A program made the translations under genes and the position numbers. From JAXLYE01 sp046351595 (GTDB lineage: Bacteria; Myxococcota_A; Polyangia; Palsa-1104; JAEUJZ01): a DNA stretch of 64,000 nt. The stretch is from positions 682,001 through 746,000 of the forward strand of contig JAXLYE010000002.1 of the NCBI GenBank assembly GCA_046351595.1. The letters are read 5' to 3'. The notes below the pieces were generated by a model. It saw only the letters and a list, made by a program, of their open reading frames with translations. It did not search any database and had not been told where the DNA came from. Shown here one piece after another: positions 13,647-22,192 of the stretch (position 1 is its first letter; every line of letters starts with the position of its first letter).

Positions 13647-15104
13647 TCACGCCCGGCGCAGCGACGCGAGCAGCGCCAGCGGCGAGACCGGGCGCACCAG
13701 CTCGGCGAGCGGCACGTCGAAGCGGCGGGCGAAGGCGCGGGCGATGAGCGCGGCGCTGGTGGCGTAGGCCAGCGCGCTCGCGGCCGCGGCGCCGAGGATG
13801 CCCAGGCGCGGCAGCAGCAGCAGGTTGGCGCCGACGTTGACGAGCAGCGCCGTGCACTGCGCGAACACGACGCTGCGCGGGTAGCCGCCGGCGCCGGACA
13901 GCGTGCCGGCCAGCGGCCCCGAGAAGCACAGCGCCGTGCAGCCGAGCAGCACCAGCAGGCACGGCGCGAACGAGCCGCCGTAGCGCGCGCCGAACAGGAT
14001 CACGATCAGCGGCCGCCCGAGCAGCGCCATGCCCGCGCACGCGCACAGGCCCAGCACGAGCCCCAGCTTGGCCGAGGCCAGCGCGCTCCGGCCGACGTCC
14101 TCGCGCGCCGCCGCCTTCGCGAACAGCACGGTGTTGAGCGTGCTCGGGACGAGCAGCAGGAGCTCGGCGATGCGCACGCCGGCCTGGTACAGCCCGAGGT
14201 CGCGCTGCTGCTGCGCCGCGCTCACGAGCTCCTGGATCAGGTAGATGTCGATCCGGAACAGCAGCCAGTCGGGCAGGATGTGCAGGAAGTTGCGCAGGCT
14301 CACCTGCCACAGGCGGCGGCGCTGCTCGCTGGACAGCGCCGCAGGCTTGGAGGCCAGCGCCGCGGGCTCCGAGGCCAGCGCCGCGGGCTCGGGAGGCGCG
14401 GGCCGCAGCCGCTCGCGCAGCCCGAGCGCGTAGGCCAGCGCCAGCGCCAGCTGGCTCGACGCGTGCAGCGCGAGCGCCGCCGTCGGCGTCAGCCGGCCCA
14501 GCGCCCACAGCGCCGCGGTGACCGCGAGCTGCCCCACGGTCAGGCCCAGGTTCAGCCGGTTCTGCGTCGAGAACTGCTGCCCGCCCCAGAGCAGCGCGTT
14601 GTGCGTGTCGCGCAGGTACTGCGCCGCGGCGCCGCCGAGGATCAAGAGCAGCACCGTCTCGGAGCGGGCCGCGGTGAGCCGCGCGTACAGCCCCCCGCCC
14701 AGGCTGCGCCCCAGCAGGATGACGCCCAGCGCGAGCAGCAGCACCACCGCGAGCGCGCGCAGCCCGTGCCCGAGCGCCAGGCGGCGCAGCGCCCGCAGCC
14801 GCGCGGCCACGGTCGATGCGCTCGCGCTCGCGGCCTGGGCGTGTGCCTCGCTGCACAGCACCGCCAGCCCGCCCGGCAGCCCGAGCGACGCCACGGTCAC
14901 CAGCAGCGTCATGTCGACCAGCGCCGCGCTGTAGCCGCCGAGCCCCTCGGGCCCGAGGCCGCGCGCCAGCAGAGCCCCCTGCGCGAACGCCAGCGGCAGC
15001 AGCGCCGCGCGCGTGCCCAGCGTCGACAGCGCCGCACGCCACAGCGGCGGCGGGGCCGGCGGCGCGCGCCGGTCGCCGTTCCCCGCTGTGCCAGCCGAGC
15101 TCAC
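13647..15104 (-). CDS. Polysaccharide flippase (Wzx/MATE-like membrane protein)
   Basis: A 485-residue polytopic membrane protein of the polysaccharide biosynthesis / MOP exporter type, probably moving lipid-linked sugar units across the inner membrane. The start is the GTG at 15104, which overlaps the TGA of the upstream PIG-L gene by four bases (GTGA), so the two are translationally coupled; the longer open frame upstream is a shadow of that gene. About a dozen hydrophobic helices are visible, including ALSTLGTRAALLPLAFAQGA and the GxLSGAGGYPRSVVFAQC region typical of the C-terminal half. A cytosolic loop near 14330-14400 carries a 21-bp DNA repeat encoding PAALASE units. The precise substrate is unknown. 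Confidence 0.85.
   Translation of the reverse strand: MSSAGTAGNGDRRAPPAPPPLWRAALSTLGTRAALLPLAFAQGALLARGLGPEGLGGYSAALVDMTLLVTVASLGLPGGLAVLCSEAHAQAASASASTVAARLRALRRLALGHGLRALAVVLLLALGVILLGRSLGGGLYARLTAARSETVLLLILGGAAAQYLRDTHNALLWGGQQFSTQNRLNLGLTVGQLAVTAALWALGRLTPTAALALHASSQLALALAYALGLRERLRPAPPEPAALASEPAALASKPAALSSEQRRRLWQVSLRNFLHILPDWLLFRIDIYLIQELVSAAQQQRDLGLYQAGVRIAELLLLVPSTLNTVLFAKAAAREDVGRSALASAKLGLVLGLCACAGMALLGRPLIVILFGARYGGSFAPCLLVLLGCTALCFSGPLAGTLSGAGGYPRSVVFAQCTALLVNVGANLLLLPRLGILGAAAASALAYATSAALIARAFARRFDVPLAELVRPVSPLALLASLRRA
14329..14397. repeat. 21-bp tandem repeat in the flippase gene
   Basis: Two full and two partial copies of a 21-bp unit encode repeats of Pro-Ala-Ala-Leu-Ala-Ser-Glu in a hydrophilic loop. 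Frame is preserved by the unit length. Confidence 0.75.
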
Positions 15105-15742
15105 AGAGGCGTCACCCAGCGCAGCACCTCGAAGGCCTCGGCCAGCTCGACGCCGATCTGCACGCCGCGCGTCGTCGCCAGCGCGCGGATGTAGCGCTCG
15201 TCGGTGTAGCCGCGGAACTTCTGCGACTCGTAGCACTTCAGGGCGCGGATCTTGGCGGCGACGTCGTCCTCGGTCAGGACGAAGAAGGACTGCGCCGAGA
15301 AGGTGATGTTGTTGCGCGGCATCTCGTAGCCGAGCAGCGTGCCGTTGCGGAAGGCGCGCAGGCCCTCGCGGGTGATGGTTTCGTGGTCCTGGTGCAGGTC
15401 GTGGCTGCACGGCAGGAACACCACGTCGGGCGCGATGTCCCGTCGGATGTGCACCATCTCCTCGAGGATCTCCTGGCGGTGCTCGGGCAGCTTGCGCACC
15501 TCGTAGCGGTAGATGATGACGCGGCCCGGGTCGATGCCAAGGTGCGGCGTCGCCTCGCGCACCTCGCGCTCCAGCACGTCGCTCGGGTAGCCGGGCGGCA
15601 CCGACGCCTCGGCCGTCGAGAAGGCGGCGTAGAAGACCTCGTGGCCCTCGCGCGAGAGCCGCGCCACGGTGCCGCCGCAGCCAAACTCACCGTCGTCGAT
15701 GTGCGGCGAAAGGACCAGGACCCGCTTGCCGGGGAGGGACAT
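15101..15742 (-). CDS. PIG-L family deacetylase
   Basis: A 213-residue zinc-dependent N-deacetylase of the PIG-L/MshB type that removes acetyl groups from N-acetylglucosamine-containing substrates. The metal/catalytic motif SPHIDDGEFG is present (His14, Asp16, Asp17), and the second zinc site HDLHQDH lies near residue 115. Length matches the family. It is the first gene of a two-gene unit with the flippase, which suggests that the substrate is a lipid-linked or exported sugar. The alternative, a small-molecule substrate as in bacillithiol-type pathways, is less likely given the neighbour. The start at 15742 is the first ATG after a promoter-like gap to the AAA+ gene, which is on the same strand upstream. 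Confidence 0.9.
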   Translation of the reverse strand: MSLPGKRVLVLSPHIDDGEFGCGGTVARLSREGHEVFYAAFSTAEASVPPGYPSDVLEREVREATPHLGIDPGRVIIYRYEVRKLPEHRQEILEEMVHIRRDIAPDVVFLPCSHDLHQDHETITREGLRAFRNGTLLGYEMPRNNITFSAQSFFVLTEDDVAAKIRALKCYESQKFRGYTDERYIRALATTRGVQIGVELAEAFEVLRWVTPL

Positions 15743-15828
15743 GGCCGCAGTGTAGCGCGTGCGCTCGCGATCGGGTCACGGCCCGCCCAGCCTGCCGCGG
15801 TCTTGTCGCCTGGGCCGGCCGGGCCGCG

Positions 15829-18033
15829 CTACTCGAGCAGCGAGCCGGCCTCGGTGCGGTTGCCGACGACGAGGATGCCCATCTCCTCGCACTCCAGGCG
15901 CGCGCCGTGGCGCAAGAGGTCCGTCGAGATCGGGGCGCCGGTGGCGATGGCGCGCAGGGCCGCGCGCACCACCGCGTTCTTGATCGAGCCGCCGGCGATG
16001 TCGAACTCGCGCGCCAGCGCCGTCCAGTCGATCTCCTCCTCGCGGTGCGCCTCCTTGGGCAGCATCGAGCGCCACAGCATCGCGCGCTCGGCCTCGCCGG
16101 GCAGCGGAACCGTGATGCGGAAGCGCAGGCGGCGGCGGAAGGCCTCGTCCATCGCCTTCTCGTGGTTGGTGGTGAGGATGATCATCCCGTCGTGCGACTC
16201 GACGGCCTGCAGCAGGTAGTTGATCGCCAGGTTCGAGTAGCGGTCCGTCGACGACTTGACCTCGGTGCGCTTGCCGAACAGCGAGTCCGCCTCGTCGAAC
16301 AGGAGCGCCACCTGGCCGCGCCGCGCCTCGTCGAAGATGCGGGCCAGGTTCTTCTCGGTCTCGCCGATGTACTTGTCGACCACGCGCGAGACGTTGACGC
16401 GGAACAGCTCGAGGCCGATCTCCTTGGCCACCAGCGCCGAGACCATGGTCTTGCCGGTGCCGGGCGGGCCCGCGAACAGCACGCTGATCGAGCGGCCGTA
16501 GGGCAGCTTGCGCTCGAAGCCCCAGGCGCCGAGCAGCTGCTCGCGGTACTTGGCGTAGGCTACGACCTCGAGCACGCGATCGAGCACGTCCGACGGCAGC
16601 ACCAGGTCGTTCCAGCTGAGCGTCGTGGTCACCAGCTGCGCCAGGTCGCCGAAGCGGTTGCCGAGCTGCTTGCGCACCGACTCGCGCGCCGCGGTCATGG
16701 CGATGACCGGCTGGCGCGGGTTCATCACCCGCGCGGCGCGCACCAGCTCGTCGGCGCAGCGGTGGATGGCGCCGGCCGGCAGCGAGTAGTTCATGGTCAG
16801 CGCCTGCAGATCGAACGACGGCTCGAGCTGCACGTCGGGCGGCAGCATCGAAACCCACAGCGCGCTCTGCGTCACCGGGTCGGGCATCGCCAGGTCGACG
16901 CGCACCGCGCGCGGGAACAGCTCCCACAGCCCGTCGACCGTGCCGTCGAGCGCCAGCACCATCCGCACCTGCACGCCGGCGAGCAGCTCGAGCAGCCGCG
17001 CCTGCAGCGGCGGCTCCAGGGTGAGCAGCGCCTCGCCGTTGTCGAAGTAGAGCACGCCGCCCTGCAGCGCCGCCTCGCACAGCGCCTCGCGCAAGAGCTG
17101 CTCGAACGCCTCCTCGGCCTTGGGCGCCTGCGGCGTATTGATGACGACCAGCGGCACCTCGGGCAGCATCGCCGACAGCAGCGCCTTGCGACCGCTGCGC
17201 CGCGGACCGTACAGCGCCAGCGGGTCGAAGCCGCGGCCGAGCTCGTGCGCGGCGCGGTCGGTCCCGACGCCAGCGCCGGTGCCGTCGCCCTCGGGCGCCC
17301 GCTCGGTGGTCAGCAGCGCCTCGTGCAGCCGCTCGACGGTGCCCGGCGGCAGGCGCAGCTCCTTGAGCGGCTTGTCGCTGCGGTAGAACGACACCGCGTG
17401 CGGCAGGCCGCGCGCCGCCGGCCGGATCTCACCGCGCAGGAAGCCGCTGACCCGGCCGCCCAGGCGCACCCGCAGGTACATCGGCGGCGTGCGCGGCTGC
17501 CAGCCGTGATCCGACGAGAGCGAGATCAGGCCGTGCCGCGCCAGCGTCGAGGTCGGGCTGAGCGCGCGCAGGTACGGCGCCCGCGTCGCGCCGCGACCGC
17601 CCAAAAGCTCGACGAAGAAGGCGACGTCGCCCTGGCGCGCGCCGTGGTCGAAGCCGCGCTGGAAGGCTCGGTACAGCTCGGGCTCGGCCTCGGCCGCGTA
17701 CAGCGTGCAGAGCAGCTCCTCCTCGGCCGGCACGAGGCCCAGCGCCTCGCGCAGGCGGCGCAGCGGCAGCGAGTGGCCGGCGCTCCACGCGGTCTCGAGC
17801 ACCTCCTGCGCCGTCGCCGTGGCCTGGGCGACCGCGGCCTCGGCGTCGGCGAGCTCGGTCGGGTCGGGGTCGCCGGCCTCGCCGCCGTAGCGGTCCGGGA
17901 ACAAGAGCTGGTGGCGGCGCAGCAGCGTGCGCACGCGCTGCATCTGCGCCGCCATGTACACGCCTGCGGCCTCGACGAAGGCGTCGGGCGCCTCGCCGGT
18001 CGCATCGGCTGTCTCTTGAGCAAAGGGCTGCAT
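15829..18033 (-). CDS. AAA+ ATPase of the type linked to contractile injection systems
   Basis: A large AAA+ ATPase of about 734 residues. I choose the ATG at 18033, which has a GAGGA ten bases upstream; an ATG at 18060 would add nine residues. The N-terminal half is a helical domain plus a degenerate ATPase-like region. The C-terminal half is a canonical AAA+ module: Walker A FAGPPGTGKT near residue 520, Walker B ALLFDEADSLFGKR near 580, and sensor TTNHEKAMDEAFRRRLRF. This two-part plan matches ATPases that accompany extracellular contractile injection systems (Afp15-like) and related orphan ATPases. No sheath, tube or baseplate genes are in the window, so it may be an orphan remodelling ATPase. 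Confidence 0.85.
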   Translation of the reverse strand: MQPFAQETADATGEAPDAFVEAAGVYMAAQMQRVRTLLRRHQLLFPDRYGGEAGDPDPTELADAEAAVAQATATAQEVLETAWSAGHSLPLRRLREALGLVPAEEELLCTLYAAEAEPELYRAFQRGFDHGARQGDVAFFVELLGGRGATRAPYLRALSPTSTLARHGLISLSSDHGWQPRTPPMYLRVRLGGRVSGFLRGEIRPAARGLPHAVSFYRSDKPLKELRLPPGTVERLHEALLTTERAPEGDGTGAGVGTDRAAHELGRGFDPLALYGPRRSGRKALLSAMLPEVPLVVINTPQAPKAEEAFEQLLREALCEAALQGGVLYFDNGEALLTLEPPLQARLLELLAGVQVRMVLALDGTVDGLWELFPRAVRVDLAMPDPVTQSALWVSMLPPDVQLEPSFDLQALTMNYSLPAGAIHRCADELVRAARVMNPRQPVIAMTAARESVRKQLGNRFGDLAQLVTTTLSWNDLVLPSDVLDRVLEVVAYAKYREQLLGAWGFERKLPYGRSISVLFAGPPGTGKTMVSALVAKEIGLELFRVNVSRVVDKYIGETEKNLARIFDEARRGQVALLFDEADSLFGKRTEVKSSTDRYSNLAINYLLQAVESHDGMIILTTNHEKAMDEAFRRRLRFRITVPLPGEAERAMLWRSMLPKEAHREEEIDWTALAREFDIAGGSIKNAVVRAALRAIATGAPISTDLLRHGARLECEEMGILVVGNRTEAGSLLE

Positions 18034-18123
18034 GGCGGTCGGATCCTCGTCGGAGCGCATGCGAGAGGCAGGGTCAGCATAGCGCGCGAGCTCGGCCGCT
18101 GTCGACGGAGTTAGAATGGGGCC

Positions 18124-18522
18124 ATGGCAAAAAGCGCAGACCGGCCGGGAGCCGGCGGGGGCGGGGCCCCGGCTCGCATGCTCGGCTTCCTTGTGGGCGT
18201 GCTTGTAGTCGGGCTGGGGCTGTTCTGGGGCGTCTGGCGCTGGTTCGCGCTCCTCGGCGGGCCGTGGCCGGCGGGGCACTCGTGCAGCAGCGTCGTCGCC
18301 TGCCGTGACGGGCTGTGCCTGGTGCACGCGCGCGATGCGGCGGGCGCGCTCGTCCCCCTGCCCGACAAGCAGGGCTACTGCAGCACGCGCTGCCAGACCG
18401 ACCGCGACTGCCCCGTCGACATGGCCTGCGAGGCGCTGCCCGAGGGCATCTCGCGCGACAAGGGCGACCACCTGCCGCTGGTCAAGCTGCCCGAGCGGCT
18501 CTGCGTGCGCAAGCAGCGGTAG
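18124..18522 (+). CDS. Membrane-anchored Cys-rich small protein
   Basis: A 132-residue protein not assigned to a family. After a Gly/Ala-rich N-terminus there is one strong hydrophobic segment (LGFLVGVLVVGLGLFWGVW), probably a membrane anchor. The remainder, outside the membrane, has spaced cysteines: C-SSVVA-C, then C-STR-C and DRD-C-PVDMA-C. The CxxxC plus DxDCPxxMxC pattern is common in myxobacterial surface proteins and implies disulfides. The start ATG at 18124 is 91 bp from the divergent AAA+ gene. Confidence 0.7.
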   Translation: MAKSADRPGAGGGGAPARMLGFLVGVLVVGLGLFWGVWRWFALLGGPWPAGHSCSSVVACRDGLCLVHARDAAGALVPLPDKQGYCSTRCQTDRDCPVDMACEALPEGISRDKGDHLPLVKLPERLCVRKQR

Positions 18523-18531
18523 GGGCGCTTG

Positions 18532-19650
18532 CTAAGGCGCGCCGCTGCCCGGGTGTTCTTCGGTGGTTTCGGCGGTGGTTTCGGCGGTGGTTTCGGCGGT
18601 GGTTTCGGCGGTGGTTTCGGCGGTGGTTTCGGCGGTGGGTCCGTCGCTGGGTTCCTTGGGCGCGGACCGGGCGCCCTTGGCGGCGAGGATGCGGTCGTAG
18701 ACGGCGCCGCGCGGCAGCTCGAGCGTGTCGGCGACGATGTCGCGCACCCGCCGCGGCTCCAGCCCCTCGGCGAGCAGGCGGGAGATGAGGCGGCCGGCGC
18801 GCTCCCAGGCGGCCTCGCTCTCGTCCTCGGCGCCGCCCAGCACCACGGTGTACTCGCCGTAGAGCGTGCCGCGGGCGCGCAGCGTCGCCAGCACGACGTC
18901 GAGCCGGCCGCGCAGCACCTCCTCTTCCGACTTGGTCAGGCTGCGGCACACCGCGACCGGGCGATCGCCGAGCTCGTCGCGCACCGCGCTCAGCGTCTCG
19001 AGCAGGCGGTGCGGCGCCTCGTAGAAGATCAGCGTCGCGGGCTGGCCGCGCAGCGCCCGCAGCGCCTCGACCCGCTGCCCCGGCTTGCGCGGCAGGAAGC
19101 CGACGAACAGAAGCTGGTTGACCGCCAGCCCCGAGGCCACGGCCGCGGTGATGGCGGCGCACGGCCCGGGCACGCTCACCAGCTTGAGGCCGGCCTGGCT
19201 GACGGCGCGCACGATGCGGTAGCCGGGGTCGCTGATCAGCGGCGTGCCCGAGTCGCTGACCAGGGCGATGCGGGCGCCGCCGCGCAGCCGTCCGATCAGC
19301 TCGTGCGTGCGCGCCTGCTCGTTGAAGTCGTGGTAGCTGGTCAGCTGCGCGCTGATGCCGTGGTGGCGCAAGAGCTTCAGCGTCTCGCGCGTGTCCTCGG
19401 CGGCGATAAGGTCGACCGAGCGCAGGATCGACAGCGCCCGCAGCGACAGGTCGCTGAAGTCGCCGATCGGCGTCGGCACGACGTATAACGTGCCGGGCCG
19501 CGCGGCGTCCTCGCCGGTTCTGTACTCGACGCTGGGGTCGGTGCTGGGGCCGGCGTCGTCGCTGGCTGGGTTGTCGCCGTCGTTGTCGCTGTCGTTTTCG
19601 TTGTCGTTGTCGCTGTCGGGGGCGGCGGCAGGCGGGCGGGGGGCGGCCAT
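18532..19650 (-). CDS. rsmI: 16S rRNA 2'-O-ribose C1402 methyltransferase RsmI
   Basis: An approximately 372-residue SAM-dependent methyltransferase of the tetrapyrrole-methylase fold that methylates C1402 in 16S rRNA. Family motifs are present: LYVVPTPIGD near the start of the domain, IAAEDTRET, SDSGTPLISDPG, SVPGPCAAITAA and FVGFLPRKPGQR. It is longer than usual (about 280 residues) because of an acidic, Asp/Asn/Ser-rich N-terminal extension of about 55 residues and a C-terminal tail of six Thr-Ala-Glu-Thr repeats coded by a 12-bp minisatellite. The start is placed at the ATG at 19650; an open frame continues upstream without evidence. It is convergent with the small gene at 18124. Confidence 0.93.
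   Translation of the reverse strand: MAAPRPPAAAPDSDNDNENDSDNDGDNPASDDAGPSTDPSVEYRTGEDAARPGTLYVVPTPIGDFSDLSLRALSILRSVDLIAAEDTRETLKLLRHHGISAQLTSYHDFNEQARTHELIGRLRGGARIALVSDSGTPLISDPGYRIVRAVSQAGLKLVSVPGPCAAITAAVASGLAVNQLLFVGFLPRKPGQRVEALRALRGQPATLIFYEAPHRLLETLSAVRDELGDRPVAVCRSLTKSEEEVLRGRLDVVLATLRARGTLYGEYTVVLGGAEDESEAAWERAGRLISRLLAEGLEPRRVRDIVADTLELPRGAVYDRILAAKGARSAPKEPSDGPTAETTAETTAETTAETTAETTAETTEEHPGSGAP
18565..18636. repeat. 12-bp tandem repeat in the 3' end of rsmI, six copies
   Basis: Six perfect copies of ggtttcggcggt (plus strand). On the coding strand they encode Thr-Ala-Glu-Thr units in the RsmI tail. The perfection suggests recent expansion or ongoing homogenisation. Confidence 0.9.
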
Positions 19651-20161
19651 GGTGGGCACGGCATACACGAGTTCGCGGGACGGCTCAACGCCCTCGGCGG
19701 CGTCGCGGCACCGCGGGCCGTCCGCGGCGGCGAGCCGAGCGGCCCGGCGGGAGCCCACGCCCGACCTCGCCGCGGATCGCGATCACCTCGTCGAGCGTCG
19801 GGTCGCTGGCCCGGTCCGGGACCGGCGCCCTCGCGAGGAGCCGGTTCGGACCCGCCGGAGGCGCAAGGTCGCGTCATCCGCCCCGATCTGGGCCGGGGAG
19901 CCCGACGCCGCGGCCGTGGCTCGGGCGCCGTGGGCGAGGTCGTCGGCCTCGAGCGGTCCGGGCGGCCCGAGCGCGCGGGCCATAAAAGTCGCGACCGCAC
20001 AAGACGGGCGGACAGGTCGGCGAAAAGACAGGCCAATTCGAGGTCCTTTTCCGTCGGCTATACACAGCTAGGAAACCTTCATATTCTGGTTAATGCCAGC
20101 AGGACCCGGGCCACCGGGTACGCGTATGAGCTGTGGTTGCGCCGCAGGAAAGGATTTGGCA
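19651..20161. other. Intergenic region between rsmI and the RRM gene
   Basis: About 510 bp without a supported gene. The left part is G+C-rich with a palindrome ccggtcc-1-ggaccgg at 19811-19825. The right part, from about 20020, is clearly A+T-richer and precedes the RRM gene. A tataca sequence near 20060 could be a -10 element, which would give a leader of about 90 bases. A ggaaagga ribosome site lies right before the ATG at 20162. Confidence 0.5.
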
Positions 20162-20479
20162 ATGGGGAACCGTTTGTATGTAGGAAACTTACCGTATAGC
20201 GCCAGCGAGGATCAGATCCGCGCTTTCTTTGAGGGCACGGGGTCGCGCCGGGTGTCGCAGGTGAAGATCATCACCGACCGTGAAACCGGCAAGCCGCGCG
20301 GCTTCGCCTTCGTCGAGTTCCAGAGCCCGCAGATGGCCGACACGGCGATCGCGGAGCTGCATGGCACCCAGTTCGGCGGCCGCACCATTGTCGTGAACCA
20401 GGCGCACCAGCCGCGGGGCGGCGCTGGTGAGGACCGGGCTCCGGCGAGCGGCTCGCCGCGCAGTCGGTCGCGTCCTTAA
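20162..20479 (+). CDS. Single-RRM RNA-binding protein
   Basis: A 105-residue glycine-tailed RNA-binding protein. It has one RNA recognition motif with RNP2 LYVGNL at residues 4-9 and RNP1 KPRGFAFVEF around residue 45; the aromatic residues that stack on RNA are kept. The tail is Gly/Ser/Arg-rich and disordered. Such proteins occur in cyanobacteria and myxobacteria (Rbp family) and are often cold induced. The start ATG is preceded by aggaaagg. The A+T-rich leader would fit cold regulation but this is inference. Confidence 0.93.
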   Translation: MGNRLYVGNLPYSASEDQIRAFFEGTGSRRVSQVKIITDRETGKPRGFAFVEFQSPQMADTAIAELHGTQFGGRTIVVNQAHQPRGGAGEDRAPASGSPRSRSRP

Positions 20480-20596
20480 GTAGCTATCCGTCAGGCATTA
20501 CGCTGATTCATACGGCTCGAAATATTCAGAACTGTATATCAGCATAAGCCGCCTTCATTCGCCATTTGGCCTCGAATCGGCTTCGCGCTTTAAATA

Positions 20597-21553
20597 TCAA
20601 AAGAAGCGGTGCAGCGAGGGCAGTGTTCCGGCCTGGAACGAGGCGAACAGATCCATGCTCAGCGCGATCGTGATGTGCACCAGCGCGCCGCACCACAGCG
20701 AGCCCGTACCGAGCGCCAGCGTCCCGAGGAGCAGCCCCGCGGCGATGGAGCCGAGCGCCTCGGGCGCGGGCTTGAGCATGTGGATCATGCAGTACGGCAC
20801 CATCGACACGAACAGCGCGTGCGTGCCGAGCGGCCGCAGCAGCCCGAACAGCAGATAGCCGCGGAAGAAGAACTCGACCGCGACGAAGGTGCAGAGGTAC
20901 TGGAGCTCCCAGGCGAGGAAGTCGAACAGGCTGCGGCTGGCCAGGCGATAGAACGGATAGCTCTCCTGGAACGCGGCGGTGCGGCTGACCACGAACACCA
21001 CCGGCAGGAAGCCCAGCACCAACAGCAGGTAGGTGCGCGAGAAGCGCAGGCGCGGGCGGCCGGCGTCGGCCTGACCCGCAGGACCGGCGGCGCCCGAGGC
21101 GTCACGCGGGCCCGGGGGCCGCTGTACCAGCGACACCGCGGCCGGGCGCAGGCCGAGCCCGAGGTCGCGCGGCCGGTCGCCGAGCAGCCGCGCGTGCAGG
21201 AGCGGCAGCAGCCCGTAGCCGAGCAGCTTGGCGGCGCTCCAGTACGTGAAGCCGAGCAGCTCGAGGTAGGGCCAGAGCCGCGGCCGCCGCTCCAGGGCCG
21301 GGGCGAAGGTCTGCTGGAAGAAGGGCCGATCGCCGAAGCTGTAGCCGAGGACCAGCAGCACCGCGCCGACCACGAGGATCTGGCGCACGCGGGCGCGGTC
21401 GGCGGCGGCCTCGGCCGGGCCCTGCAGCGCGCGCTGCGCCGCCATCTGCGCGTCGATCTCGTCCCAGACCTGCACGAGCGGCGCCAGCAGCCGGCCGACC
21501 AGCGGCAGCCGCCCGAGCCACGACTCGCCAAAGGGGGCAGGCGCGGGCGCCAT
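20597..21553 (-). CDS. CPBP-family intramembrane protease-like protein
   Basis: A 318-residue polytopic membrane protein related to the CPBP (CAAX protease/bacteriocin processing, ABI) family. The region VEFFFRGYLLF corresponds to motif EExxxR but the first Glu is Val, leaving Glu at R-4 only. The second motif (F/Y)xxxH is YCMIH, and a later VHITIALSMD gives the third His-region. Activity may be altered or absent. There are 6-8 hydrophobic segments and a charged N-terminus. The start overlaps the upstream bcp stop by one base (TGATG), so they are translationally coupled. Confidence 0.8.
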   Translation of the reverse strand: MAPAPAPFGESWLGRLPLVGRLLAPLVQVWDEIDAQMAAQRALQGPAEAAADRARVRQILVVGAVLLVLGYSFGDRPFFQQTFAPALERRPRLWPYLELLGFTYWSAAKLLGYGLLPLLHARLLGDRPRDLGLGLRPAAVSLVQRPPGPRDASGAAGPAGQADAGRPRLRFSRTYLLLVLGFLPVVFVVSRTAAFQESYPFYRLASRSLFDFLAWELQYLCTFVAVEFFFRGYLLFGLLRPLGTHALFVSMVPYCMIHMLKPAPEALGSIAAGLLLGTLALGTGSLWCGALVHITIALSMDLFASFQAGTLPSLHRFF

Positions 21554-22029
21554 CAGGCGGCCAGGCCGGAGAGCACCTTGTCGACGTGGCCCTTGACCGC
21601 GACCTTGCCGTAGACCGCCGCGAGGCGGCCGTCGGGCCCGATGACGAAGGTCGAGCGGATGAGGCCGACGCTCTTCTTGCCGTACAGGTTCTTCTCGCCC
21701 CAGGCGCCGTAGCGCTGCGCCACCTCGGCCTCGGGGTCGGCGAGCAGCAGGAACGGCAGCTCGAACTTCTGCTTGAACTTGCGGTGCGACTCGACGGTGT
21801 CGGGGCTGACGCCGACCACCGCGGCGCCCTTCAGCGAGCCGTGCTGGTCGCGGAAGTCGCAGGCCTCCTGCGTGCAGCCGGGCGTATTGTCGCGCGGGTA
21901 GAAGTACAGGATGAGGTGGCGGCCGCGGAACTCGGCCAGGGTGTGGCGCTGGCCGTCGTCACCGACGAGGTCGAAGGCGGGCGCCGGGTCGCCGACGCGG
22001 AGGGCTTCACGGGGGGCGGTCGAGGTCAT
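21553..22029 (-). CDS. bcp: Thioredoxin-dependent thiol peroxidase (BCP/PrxQ)
   Basis: A 158-residue peroxiredoxin of the BCP/PrxQ class that reduces hydrogen peroxide and organic hydroperoxides using thioredoxin. The active segment PRDNTPGCTQEACDF carries the peroxidatic Cys52 and resolving Cys57, five residues apart as in the atypical 2-Cys BCP form. It is followed on the same strand by the CPBP-like gene with a one-base overlap. It faces the xth gene across a 163-bp gap. Confidence 0.95.
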   Translation of the reverse strand: MTSTAPREALRVGDPAPAFDLVGDDGQRHTLAEFRGRHLILYFYPRDNTPGCTQEACDFRDQHGSLKGAAVVGVSPDTVESHRKFKQKFELPFLLLADPEAEVAQRYGAWGEKNLYGKKSVGLIRSTFVIGPDGRLAAVYGKVAVKGHVDKVLSGLAA

Positions 22030-22192
22030 GGCCGCGCTTCTAGCGCAGGCGCGCGGCCGCCGTCAACCGGCCTGCCGTCGATCGGGCGGCGTTTTTCCGT
22101 CGGAAAGGCCGAGCCTGGCTGTCGCGTGCCGGGCGCGGCGGCGACGACAACACGGACGGCCCGGCGTGCGGCCTGTGCTAGGCTGCGCGGCC

